From Brachybacterium sp. (GTDB lineage Bacteria; Actinomycetota; Actinomycetes; Actinomycetales; Dermabacteraceae), in NCBI GenBank assembly GCA_030451965.1, contig JAKDNE010000054.1:1-12662 (forward strand): a stretch of DNA of 12,662 nucleotides, read 5' to 3'. The position numbers and the translations under genes are program-made. Every line of letters starts with the position of its first letter. Positions within the stretch are counted from its first letter, which is position 1. The notes beneath the pieces were generated by a model. That model had not been told where the DNA came from. It saw nothing but the letters and a program-made list of their open reading frames with translations, and did no database searches. Below are positions 6,569 to 12,662 of the stretch, in pieces.

Positions 6569-8437
6569 TCACTCGACGGTGACGGACTTGGCGAGATTGC
6601 GGGGCTGGTCCACGTCCAGGCCCTTCGCGGTGGCGAGCTCGCAGGAGAAGATCTGCAGCGGGATCACGGTCAGCAGCGCGGCGAACAGGGTGCGGGTGGC
6701 GGGCACCCGGATCACCACGTCGGCGTAGGGCAGCACCGCATCGTCGCCCTCCTCGGCGATCACCAGGGTGCGGGCGCCGCGGGCGCGCACCTCCTGGATG
6801 TTGGAGACGACCTTGGAGTGCAGGGAGTGGCGGCCGTTCGGGGAGGGGACGATGACGAATACCGGCTGTCCCTCCTCGACCAGGGCGATCGGGCCGTGCT
6901 TGAGCTCGCCGGCGGCGAAGCCCTCGGCGTGGATGTAGGCGATCTCCTTGAGCTTGAGGGCGCCCTCCATCGCGGTCGGGTAGCCGACGTGGCGGCCCAG
7001 GAACAGCACGCTGGTGGCGTCCTGCATGTCGCGGGCGAGCTGTTCGACCTGCGCGGAGCTGTCGAGGACCTGCTGGATCTGGTCCGGGATCTGCTCGAGG
7101 TCGGCCATCAGCGCGGCGATCTCGTCGGGGTAGAGGTTGCCGCGCACCTGGGCGAGGAACAGGCCCAGCAGGTAGCAGGCGGCGATCTGGCCGAGGTACG
7201 CCTTGGTGGAGGCGACCGCGATCTCGGGGCCGACGTGCAGGTACAGCGCCGCATCGGCCTCGCGCGGGATGGTGGAGCCGCGGGTGTTGCACAGGGCGAT
7301 GACCTTCGCGCCCTGCTCGCGGGCGTGACGCACGGCCATCAGGGTGTCCATGGTCTCGCCGGACTGGGAGATCGCGACGACGAGGGTCTTCTCGGTGACG
7401 ACCGGGTCGCGGTAGCGGAACTCGTGGGCGAGCTCGACCTCGGTGGGGATGCGGCACCAGTGCTCGATCGCGTACTTCGCGACCGCCCCGGCGTTGGCGG
7501 CGGTGCCGCAGGCGACCACGACGATCTTGTCGATGCTGCGCAGCACGGAGGGGTCGATGTCCATCTCGTCGAGCCTCAGGGTCCCGTTCTCGAGGCGGCC
7601 GCGCAGGGTGTCGGCGACGGCGCCGGCCTGTTCGTGGATCTCCTTGGCCATGAAGGAGTCGAAGCCGCCCTTCTGCGCCGCCACGGCATCCCATTCGATG
7701 GTGAAGCGCTTCGCATCGGTGACCTCGGCGCCGTCGAAGTCGATGATCGCGACGGAGTTCGCGGTGACGGTGACCACCTGGTCCTGGCCGATCTCGAGGG
7801 CTTCCTTGGTGGAGTCCACGAAGGCGGCGACGTCGGAGCCGAGGAAGTTCTCGCCCTCGCCGAGGCCCACCACCAGCGGGGAGTTGCGGCGGGCGGCGAC
7901 GACGGTGTCCGGGGCGCCCTGGTGCACGGCCAGCAGGGTGAAGGCGCCCTCGAGGGAGGCGGCGGCGCGGCGCATCGCCTCGGTGAGGTTCCCGCTCTGC
8001 TCCATCTCGCGGGCCACCAGATGGGCGGCGGCTTCGGAATCGGTCTCGGAGGTGAAGGAGAACCCGTCCTGCTCGAGCTCGGCGCGGAGGTTCGCGAAGT
8101 TCTCGATGATGCCGTTGTGCACGACGGCGAGCTCGCCCTCGCGTCCGCCGAGGTGCGGGTGGGCATTGACGTCGGTGGGGCCGCCATGGGTGGCCCAGCG
8201 GGTATGGGCGATCGAGACCCGCCCGCTGGTCTCCGAGGCGCCCTCGAGCGCCGCGCGCAGATTGGCGAGCTTGCCGGCCCGCTTGGTCACGCGCACGGAG
8301 CCGTCATCGATCACGGCGACGCCCGCGGAGTCGTAGCCGCGGTACTCGAGGCGGGCGAGGCCCTGGAGGGCGACGTCCACGGGACGGGAGGAGAGGTTCT
8401 CGGCCCGAGGGCCCGCATATCCGACGATTCCGCACAT
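6569..8437 (-). CDS. glmS: Glutamine--fructose-6-phosphate aminotransferase (isomerizing)
   Basis: A 622-residue enzyme making glucosamine-6-phosphate from fructose-6-phosphate and glutamine, the entry step to UDP-GlcNAc. The class II glutaminase domain begins with MCGIVGYAG. Cys2, the nucleophile after Met removal, fixes the start at 8437 although the frame runs 15 codons further upstream. EYRGYDSAG (31-39), HTRWATHG (78-85) and HNGIIENF (107-114) are glutaminase motifs. Two SIS sugar-isomerase domains follow, with CGTAANAG, ISQSGET, ASTKAY and ELKHGP. The C-terminus DQPRNLAKSVTVE is the classic channel-closing tail. Length is normal. There is no Shine-Dalgarno before the ATG. A TAGCGT hexamer ends 7 nt upstream, suggesting a leaderless transcript. 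It heads the minus-strand run, 46 bp before acpS. Confidence 0.97.
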   Translation of the reverse strand: MCGIVGYAGPRAENLSSRPVDVALQGLARLEYRGYDSAGVAVIDDGSVRVTKRAGKLANLRAALEGASETSGRVSIAHTRWATHGGPTDVNAHPHLGGREGELAVVHNGIIENFANLRAELEQDGFSFTSETDSEAAAHLVAREMEQSGNLTEAMRRAAASLEGAFTLLAVHQGAPDTVVAARRNSPLVVGLGEGENFLGSDVAAFVDSTKEALEIGQDQVVTVTANSVAIIDFDGAEVTDAKRFTIEWDAVAAQKGGFDSFMAKEIHEQAGAVADTLRGRLENGTLRLDEMDIDPSVLRSIDKIVVVACGTAANAGAVAKYAIEHWCRIPTEVELAHEFRYRDPVVTEKTLVVAISQSGETMDTLMAVRHAREQGAKVIALCNTRGSTIPREADAALYLHVGPEIAVASTKAYLGQIAACYLLGLFLAQVRGNLYPDEIAALMADLEQIPDQIQQVLDSSAQVEQLARDMQDATSVLFLGRHVGYPTAMEGALKLKEIAYIHAEGFAAGELKHGPIALVEEGQPVFVIVPSPNGRHSLHSKVVSNIQEVRARGARTLVIAEEGDDAVLPYADVVIRVPATRTLFAALLTVIPLQIFSCELATAKGLDVDQPRNLAKSVTVE

Positions 8438-8472
8438 GAGGTTCACGCTAACGATCAGCCGAGCTCGGAGAA
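8437..8472 (-). promoter_or_regulatory. Putative leaderless glmS promoter
   Basis: On the minus strand a TAGCGT hexamer (8450-8445), fitting the actinobacterial TANNNT -10 pattern, is followed by 7 nt and then the glmS ATG at 8437. A TTCTCC -35-like element lies at 8472-8467 with a 16-bp spacer. Transcription would begin at or next to the A of the ATG. The absence of any purine-rich Shine-Dalgarno supports this reading. Confidence 0.5.
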
Positions 8473-8475
8473 GCG

Positions 8476-8496
8476 CTCGCACCGGATCAGTGCGAG
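8476..8496. promoter_or_regulatory. Perfect 7+7 bp inverted repeat upstream of glmS
   Basis: CTCGCAC (8476-8482) and GTGCGAG (8490-8496) are exact reverse complements separated by 7 bp, giving a 21-bp dyad. It lies about 39-59 bp upstream of the predicted glmS start point, just outside the putative -35, and about 190 bp upstream of coaA. The arm length and spacing fit a dimeric repressor or activator site. I do not recognise the motif as that of any regulator I know. It could also be a chance palindrome. Confidence 0.4.
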
Positions 8497-8666
8497 GTCT
8501 TCCTCACCTCCGGACGGTGCGGCGCGCACACCTGGCCGCCGATGCCCGAGGGCGATCAGAAATGAGCATGCGGCCCTGCCCGGGGCTGATCGTCATCGGG
8601 TCGGGAGCAGGCTCCGACGCGATGTCGCGGTGGCACCTCCTGGCCATGTGCACGGGTTCGGCCCCG

Positions 8667-8686
8667 GATGCTGGACAATCAGCATC
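8667..8686 (+). promoter_or_regulatory. coaA start-site dyad enclosing a -10-like hexamer
   Basis: GATGCTG (8667-8673) and CAGCATC (8680-8686) are perfect reverse complements flanking GACAAT (8674-8679). The right arm ends at the base before the coaA ATG. GACAAT matches TATAAT at four of six positions and is 7 nt from the ATG, the same geometry as at glmS. No Shine-Dalgarno is present and no clear -35 is seen. If this is the promoter, a protein bound to the dyad would cover the -10. If transcription starts further upstream, the RNA would fold into a hairpin in the ribosome-binding position. Confidence 0.5.
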
Positions 8687-9643
8687 ATGAAGGCCGCGTC
8701 GACGTCGAGCACCGTCACCCCGTTCGAGGAGATCTCCCGGGAGGACTGGGCGAGGCTGTCCCAGCAGACCCCGCTGCCGCTGTCCGAGGAGGACGTCACC
8801 CGCCTGCGCGGCTTGGGCGACCGACTCGACCTGCAGGAGGTCGACGCCGTCTACCGGCCCATCTCACGACTGCTGAACATCCAGGTCGCCGCCGCCCAGG
8901 CGCTGCGCCGCAACCGGGAGGACTTCCTGGACCAGCACCAGCAGCGCACTCCGTATGTGATCGGCGTGGCCGGCTCGGTGGCGGTCGGCAAGTCCACCAC
9001 CGCGCGACTGCTCCGGGAGCTGATGGCGCGCTGGCCGGATACCCCGCAGGTGCAGCTGGTGACCACCGACGGCTTCCTCTACCCCAACGCGGTGCTCGAG
9101 TCGCGCGGCATCATGCAGCGCAAGGGCTTCCCCGAGAGCTATGACCGACGCCGCCTGCTGCGTTTCGTCGCCGATGTGAAGGCCGGGCACGAACGGGTCG
9201 AGGCCCCCGTCTACTCGCATCTGACCTACGACATCCTCGCGGACGAGCGGGTGGTCGTCGAACGCCCGGACGTGCTGATCGTGGAGGGGCTGAATGTGCT
9301 GCAGCCGGCCCGGCCGCGCCGAGACGGCCGTCTGGGGATGGCCGTCTCGGACTTCTTCGACTTCTCCGTCTACGTCGATGCGCGCCTCGAGGACGTCCAG
9401 CGCTGGTACGTGAACCGCTTCCTGCAGCTGCGGCAGACGGCCTTCTCGAATCCGCGCTCCTATTTCCGCCGCTATGCGGCGCTCACCGATGAGGAGGCCG
9501 AGGAGACGGCGCTGGGGATCTGGCGCTCGATCAACGGCCCGAACCTCACCGAGAACGTCGTCCCCACCCGTGGCCGCGCCGACCTGGTGCTGCGCAAGGA
9601 CGGCCGGCACCGTGTCCACTCGGTGCTGCTGCGGAAGGTGTGA
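8687..9643 (+). CDS. coaA: Type I pantothenate kinase
   Basis: A 318-residue P-loop kinase phosphorylating pantothenate to 4'-phosphopantothenate, the first and usually feedback-controlled step of CoA synthesis. The Walker A is GSVAVGKST (96-104). VTTDGFLYPN (125-134, Asp128), YSHLTYD (176-182), IVEGLNVLQ (198-206) and NLTENVVPTRGRADL (286-300) are family signatures, and the length is typical of prokaryotic CoaA. The frame stays open far upstream, over the antisense of glmS, but homology to the family begins in the segment PFEEISREDW after ATG 8687. That upstream extension is a high-GC artefact. The gene is transcribed divergently from glmS and convergently with glmM, with its own start-site signals. 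Its product supplies CoA, the donor used by AcpS encoded nearby. Confidence 0.96.
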   Translation: MKAASTSSTVTPFEEISREDWARLSQQTPLPLSEEDVTRLRGLGDRLDLQEVDAVYRPISRLLNIQVAAAQALRRNREDFLDQHQQRTPYVIGVAGSVAVGKSTTARLLRELMARWPDTPQVQLVTTDGFLYPNAVLESRGIMQRKGFPESYDRRRLLRFVADVKAGHERVEAPVYSHLTYDILADERVVVERPDVLIVEGLNVLQPARPRRDGRLGMAVSDFFDFSVYVDARLEDVQRWYVNRFLQLRQTAFSNPRSYFRRYAALTDEEAEETALGIWRSINGPNLTENVVPTRGRADLVLRKDGRHRVHSVLLRKV

Positions 9644-9682
9644 GCCGGTCCCGGCCTGATCAGGCCGGGACGGACGGGCTCA
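9641..9682. terminator. Long inverted repeat between convergent coaA and glmM (bidirectional terminator)
   Basis: The core is a perfect 24-bp palindrome at 9648-9671 with arms GTCCCGGCCTGA and TCAGGCCGGGAC. An outer pair, TGAGCC (9641-9646) and GGCTCA (9677-9682), is also complementary and contains both stop codons: the coaA TGA and the glmM TGA read on the other strand. A 1-by-5 internal loop joins the two stems. GGGCT (9676-9680) and AGCCC (9684-9688) offer an alternative small hairpin. No T-tract follows on either side, as is common for actinobacterial hairpin terminators. A role in ending both transcripts is inferred from position and stem strength. Confidence 0.75.
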
Positions 9683-11026
9683 GAGCCCCACGCGCTCCCG
9701 GACGATGACGGCGAGGCGCTCGGCCATCTCGGTGGCCTGCTCGTCGGTGGGGGCCTCGACCATGACGCGCACGACCGGCTCGGTGCCCGAGGGGCGCAGC
9801 AGCACCCTGCCGGTCTCCCCCAGCTCGGCCTCGGCGGCGGCGATCGCATCGAACACCACGCGGTCGATGGTGGCCCTGGCCTTGTCGACGTTCTTGACGT
9901 TGATCAGCGCCTGCGGCAGACGGGTCATGACGTCTGCCAGCTCGCGAGCGGGGCGGCCGGTCTCCGCCATCCGCTGCAGCAGGTGCAGGGCGGTGAGCTC
10001 GCCGTCGCCGGTGGTGGCGTGCTCGGCGATGATCACGTGGCCGGACTGCTCGCCACCGATGGAGTAGCCGCCGAGGTTCATCTCCTCGAGCACGTAGCGG
10101 TCGCCCACGCCGGTCTGCGCCAGGACGATCCCGTGCTCCTTCATGGCGAGCTTCAGGCCGAGGTTGCTCATGACGGTCACCACGAGGGTGTCGTCGTGGA
10201 GCCTGCCACGCTCCTTGAGGTCCAGCGCGAGGATCGCCATGATCTGGTCGCCGTCGATGATCTCCCCGTCGGCGGCGACCGCGAGGCAGCGGTCCGCGTC
10301 GCCGTCGAAGGCGACGCCGATGTCCGCGCCGTGCTCGAGCACCGCGGCCTTCAACGGGCCGAGGTGGGTGGACCCGACTCCGTCGTTGATCAGGCCGCCG
10401 TCGCTGAGATCACCGATCACGTGCACCCTCGCCCCGGCGCGGCGCAGCGCCTCGGGCCCGGTGAGATGGGAGGCACCGTTGGCGCAGTCCGCGACGACCG
10501 TGAGCCCCTCCAACGAGCGGTCCACGGTGGAGACCAGGTGCTGGACATAGGCCTCGACCGCGCCCTCGTAGCGGTTGATCGTGCCCACATCGGTGCCCTG
10601 AGGGCGATCCCATTCCTCGCCGAGGCGGGCCTCGATGGCGTCCTCGACCTGATCGGGCAGCTTGGTGCCGCCGCGGGCGAAGAACTTGATGCCGTTGTCC
10701 GGGGCGGGGTTGTGGGAGGCAGAGATCATCACGCCCAGGTCCGCGCCGGTGGACTGCACCAGGTGGGCGAGGCCCGGGGTGGGCAGCACCTCGGCATCGA
10801 GCACGTCGATCCCGGCGGCGGCGAGCCCCGCGCACACCGCGGCGGAGAGGAAGTCGCCGGAGGGGCGAGTGTCGCGGGCGACGATCGCGCGGGGCCGGGT
10901 GCCGCCGAACGCGCCCAGCGTGCCGAGCACGTGGGCGGCGCCCACCGACAGCTCGACCGCGAGCTCCGCGGTGATGTCGCCGTTCGCGCGTCCGCGCACT
11001 CCGTCGGTGCCGAAGAGTCGTGCCAC
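9680..11026 (-). CDS. glmM: Phosphoglucosamine mutase
   Basis: A 448-residue alpha-D-phosphohexomutase converting glucosamine-6-phosphate (the GlmS product) to glucosamine-1-phosphate for UDP-GlcNAc. RLFGTDGVRG (3-12) is the N-terminal signature. Ser104 in ISASHNP (101-107) is the phosphorylated active-site residue, DGDADR (241-246) is the metal loop, GGEQSGH (324-330) the sugar-binding loop and RPSGTEP (411-417) the phosphate-binding loop. Length is typical. The start is GTG at 11026, chosen because AGGAG lies 6-8 nt upstream and MARLFGTDGVRG matches the family N-terminus. The gene is convergent with coaA and lies 1.2 kb upstream of glmS on the same strand. In many actinobacteria glmM follows rplM-rpsI; here the upstream neighbour is a divergent helicase-type gene. 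Confidence 0.97.
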   Translation of the reverse strand: MARLFGTDGVRGRANGDITAELAVELSVGAAHVLGTLGAFGGTRPRAIVARDTRPSGDFLSAAVCAGLAAAGIDVLDAEVLPTPGLAHLVQSTGADLGVMISASHNPAPDNGIKFFARGGTKLPDQVEDAIEARLGEEWDRPQGTDVGTINRYEGAVEAYVQHLVSTVDRSLEGLTVVADCANGASHLTGPEALRRAGARVHVIGDLSDGGLINDGVGSTHLGPLKAAVLEHGADIGVAFDGDADRCLAVAADGEIIDGDQIMAILALDLKERGRLHDDTLVVTVMSNLGLKLAMKEHGIVLAQTGVGDRYVLEEMNLGGYSIGGEQSGHVIIAEHATTGDGELTALHLLQRMAETGRPARELADVMTRLPQALINVKNVDKARATIDRVVFDAIAAAEAELGETGRVLLRPSGTEPVVRVMVEAPTDEQATEMAERLAVIVRERVGL

Positions 11027-11125
11027 AGGGTTCTCCTCATGAGGATGGGTATCTGAGGGCCGACGAGGGGCTGCCGCACGGCAGCGCCGCGGGCGGCGCC
11101 CGAGCCGGTTTCCGCTGTGAGACTA
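11027..11125 (-). promoter_or_regulatory. glmM leader with candidate -10 and two GC-rich hairpins
   Basis: On the minus strand TAGTCT (11125-11120) is a TANNNT-type -10 candidate without a convincing -35. It would give a leader of roughly 85 nt. Inside that leader GCGCCG/CGGCGC (11084-11089 with 11094-11099) and GCTGCCG/CGGCAGC (11070-11076 with 11079-11085) can each form a stem; they share bases and would compete. Nearer the start, the 12-bp palindrome TCCTCATGAGGA (11034-11045) includes part of the Shine-Dalgarno. The -10 is uncertain; the repeats are directly visible. Confidence 0.35.
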
Positions 11126-11157
11126 CCCGCTGAGGGCGTACCTGCCGGTCACGTTCC

Positions 11158-11193
11158 TCGTCACGACAGGGAGCCGGAGGCTAGTTTGGAGGG
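11158..11193 (+). promoter_or_regulatory. Putative leaderless promoter of the SWIM/SNF2-type gene
   Basis: TAGTTT (11182-11187) fits the TANNNT -10 pattern and is followed by GGAGGG and the ATG at 11194, a 6-nt gap. TCGTCA (11158-11163) matches four of six -35 consensus positions with an 18-bp spacer. GGAGG touches the ATG with one base between, too close for a normal Shine-Dalgarno. A leaderless start therefore explains the arrangement better. Confidence 0.48.
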
Positions 11194-12662
11194 ATGTCCG
11201 ATCCCGTCCTGCTCCCCCGACTGCTGCCCTCCGCGATCAGCCATCACGTGGGCGATCGCACCGCGAGCCGCGGCCTCGGCGCCGCCCGAGCAGGCCGGGT
11301 CAGCGACCTCACCTGGGATCCGGCCTCCTCGGTCGTCTCGGCGGGAGTAGCCGACGCGGACGGCGCCCTGCACCGCGCCGAGGTGGAGCTGGCCGAGTAC
11401 GAGGATGACTCCGTCTCCCGCCGCTTCCACACCCCGGGCCCCGGCGGGCTGTGGCGACCACGCCTCTCGGGCTGCGACTGCCTCGTCGGGGAGTCGTGCG
11501 TGCACGTCGCGGCGACCCTGTACCGGGTCAATGACCTGGGCACCCAGGCCATGCATGAGAGTCCGCCGGCCGAATGGCGCAGCGTGCTGCGGCCGCTGTT
11601 GAACTCGACCGTCACCACCGGCGCCACCGCCAGCGCGGGTTCCTCGGCCTCGACCCTCCCGCGCCCGCTCGCACTGCGCTTCGATCTCGAGGCGGGCACC
11701 TCCGGGACCGGCACCTCTCGGCACCACCGGGAGACCGCGACCGCCGCGCACCTGCACTCCGGCGCAGAGCTGTGGCTGGGGATGCGGCCGCTGACCCGGG
11801 GACGCAAGGGCACCTGGATCAAGGGCGACCTGTCCTGGCGCACCTTCGAGTTCCGTCTGGCCGGGCGGGATTACGATCCGGCCCATGGCGAGGCGCTGAC
11901 GCGCCTGTTCGCGGCGGCGTCGGTCGAGCGCTCCTACTCCAGCGGCGCGATCGAGCACCTCTGGCTGAACTCCATCACCTCACCGCTGCTGTGGCAGTCC
12001 CTCGAGCACGCCCGGGCCGCCGGGGTCGAGTTCCTGCCCGGCGCCGGTATCGCCGCGATCGAACTGGTGGACGGCGGTGAGGTGGGCCTGGACCTGCAGA
12101 CCCGCGGCCCCTCCCAAGAGCTGCAGGTCAGACCCCGCATCAGCATCGGTGGTCAACCGGCAGCGCAGGGACGGCTGCTGGGAGCCTCCGGCGTGCTCGA
12201 CGTCGAGGAGCTCGCCGAGGAGCAGCTCCTGGCCCGCCTCGCCCCGCTCGGCGCCGCCGTGCCCCGGGCGCTGCGCACCCTGCTGCATCGCCGACAGCCG
12301 CTGGTGGTCCCGCCCGCGGACCGCGAGACCTTCCTCGAGGTCGCCTACCCGCAGCTGCGTGCCCTGACCACGATCAGCAGTGAGGACGGCAGCGTCGAGC
12401 TGCCCGCGGCGCGCCGGCCCACCCTGCACCTGAGCGCCGGCTACGCCTCCGGGGACCGTCTCTCGCTGCGCTGGTCCTGGCGGTACCACGAGCCGGACCG
12501 GCAGCTGCCGATGGACCAGCGCCACGGCGCCCACCGCGACCTCGCCCATGAGCAGGAAGTGATCGCTGAGGCGATGAGTCTGTGGCCGCTGTCCCCCACC
12601 GATACACCCGAGCTGCTCAGCGGCACCGACACCGCCCGCTTCACCGAGCACGTGCTCGACGA
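11194..12662 (+). CDS. SWIM zinc-finger protein, N-terminal part of a probable SNF2-family helicase (3' end outside window)
   Basis: The frame from ATG 11194 stays open through the last base, giving at least 489 residues. The N-terminus has a short segment ending in RASRGLGAARAGRV-like sequence (about 24-36), reminiscent of the conserved patch before SWIM domains. A SWIM zinc finger follows: Cys94, Cys96, Cys102 and His104 in the order CxC-x5-CxH. About 385 further residues show no ATPase motif. This layout is that of large (about 1000-1100 residue) actinobacterial SNF2/DEAD-box helicases, in which SWIM and an accessory region precede the ATPase. The helicase half is therefore predicted, not seen. 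A 20-residue Ser/Thr/Gly/Ala linker lies around residues 137-155. Competing frames on both strands are shorter and lack motifs. Its role is unknown; DNA remodelling or repair is inferred from the family. It is divergent from glmM. Confidence 0.72.
   Translation, partial: MSDPVLLPRLLPSAISHHVGDRTASRGLGAARAGRVSDLTWDPASSVVSAGVADADGALHRAEVELAEYEDDSVSRRFHTPGPGGLWRPRLSGCDCLVGESCVHVAATLYRVNDLGTQAMHESPPAEWRSVLRPLLNSTVTTGATASAGSSASTLPRPLALRFDLEAGTSGTGTSRHHRETATAAHLHSGAELWLGMRPLTRGRKGTWIKGDLSWRTFEFRLAGRDYDPAHGEALTRLFAAASVERSYSSGAIEHLWLNSITSPLLWQSLEHARAAGVEFLPGAGIAAIELVDGGEVGLDLQTRGPSQELQVRPRISIGGQPAAQGRLLGASGVLDVEELAEEQLLARLAPLGAAVPRALRTLLHRRQPLVVPPADRETFLEVAYPQLRALTTISSEDGSVELPAARRPTLHLSAGYASGDRLSLRWSWRYHEPDRQLPMDQRHGAHRDLAHEQEVIAEAMSLWPLSPTDTPELLSGTDTARFTEHVLD

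Noticed and set aside
6515..8686. Continuous open frame upstream of coaA that would give a 1042-residue fusion
   Set aside because: The added part is antisense to glmS and acpS and is Gly/Ala/Asp/His-rich without domains. It reflects third-position GC bias. CoaA family homology begins at ATG 8687.
8438..8686. glmS ribozyme or other metabolite-sensing leader
   Set aside because: The glmS start appears leaderless. No ribozyme-like conserved core is visible, and the known ribozyme is a Firmicutes feature.
8436..8690. Possible 84-codon small gene in the glmS-coaA divergent region
   Set aside because: It overlaps the glmS start and the coaA start-site dyad, has no ribosome site and has shadow-like composition. 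The region reads as regulatory DNA.
11161..11958. Minus-strand 265-codon frame over the SWIM gene
   Set aside because: No recognizable domain. The plus-strand frame in the same place is longer, carries a zinc-finger motif and has start-site signals.
1..12662. Mobile elements, CRISPR arrays, tRNA or rRNA genes
   Set aside because: No transposase-like frames, no regularly spaced repeats and no RNA-gene signatures seen on either strand. Composition is uniform throughout.

Overview
The window is a very GC-rich, gene-dense piece of an actinobacterial chromosome. Strong G/C preference at third codon positions, the chain glmS-acpS-nnrED-alr-tsaE-tsaB-rimI, and glmM plus a type I pantothenate kinase beside it all point to Micrococcales. 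A Dermabacteraceae/Brachybacterium-like source is my best guess from memory of protein style; it is not proven by the sequence. I see no insertion sequences, tRNA or rRNA genes, CRISPR arrays or phage genes. This looks like core chromosome.

Layout from left to right. (1) Bases 1-1499, plus strand: the 3' part of a multi-pass membrane protein resembling an ABC-2-type exporter permease. (2) Bases 1532-8437, minus strand: a tightly packed run read right to left as glmS, acpS, nnr (NAD(P)HX epimerase/dehydratase), alr, tsaE, tsaB, rimI. Most junctions overlap by 1 or 4 nt or are only a few bases apart; the exception is 46 bp between glmS and acpS. (3) Bases 8438-8686: a 248-bp divergent promoter region holding two perfect inverted repeats. 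(4) Bases 8687-9643, plus strand: coaA. (5) Bases 9641-9682: a long inverted repeat between the convergent coaA and glmM stop codons, a probable bidirectional terminator. (6) Bases 9680-11026, minus strand: glmM. (7) Bases 11027-11193: a divergent promoter region with GC-rich hairpins. (8) Bases 11194 to the window end, plus strand: the N-terminal part of a SWIM zinc-finger protein of the type found at the front of actinobacterial SNF2 helicases.

The genes serve basic supply pathways. GlmS and GlmM are two steps toward UDP-GlcNAc, and Alr makes D-alanine, so these three feed peptidoglycan. CoaA starts CoA synthesis, and AcpS uses CoA to activate acyl carrier protein. Nnr repairs damaged NAD(P)H. 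TsaE and TsaB belong to the machinery for the tRNA modification t6A, and RimI is an N-terminal protein acetyltransferase usually encoded with them. TsaD, the catalytic partner often found next to rimI, is not here.

I found no unmistakable new system. The most interesting signals are regulatory. Several genes (glmS, coaA, the SWIM/SNF2 gene, possibly acpS) have a -10-like hexamer 6-7 nt before the start codon and no properly spaced Shine-Dalgarno, which suggests leaderless transcripts. At coaA this hexamer is the loop of a perfect 7+7 bp inverted repeat that abuts the ATG. A second perfect 7+7 bp repeat sits just upstream of the putative glmS -35 element.
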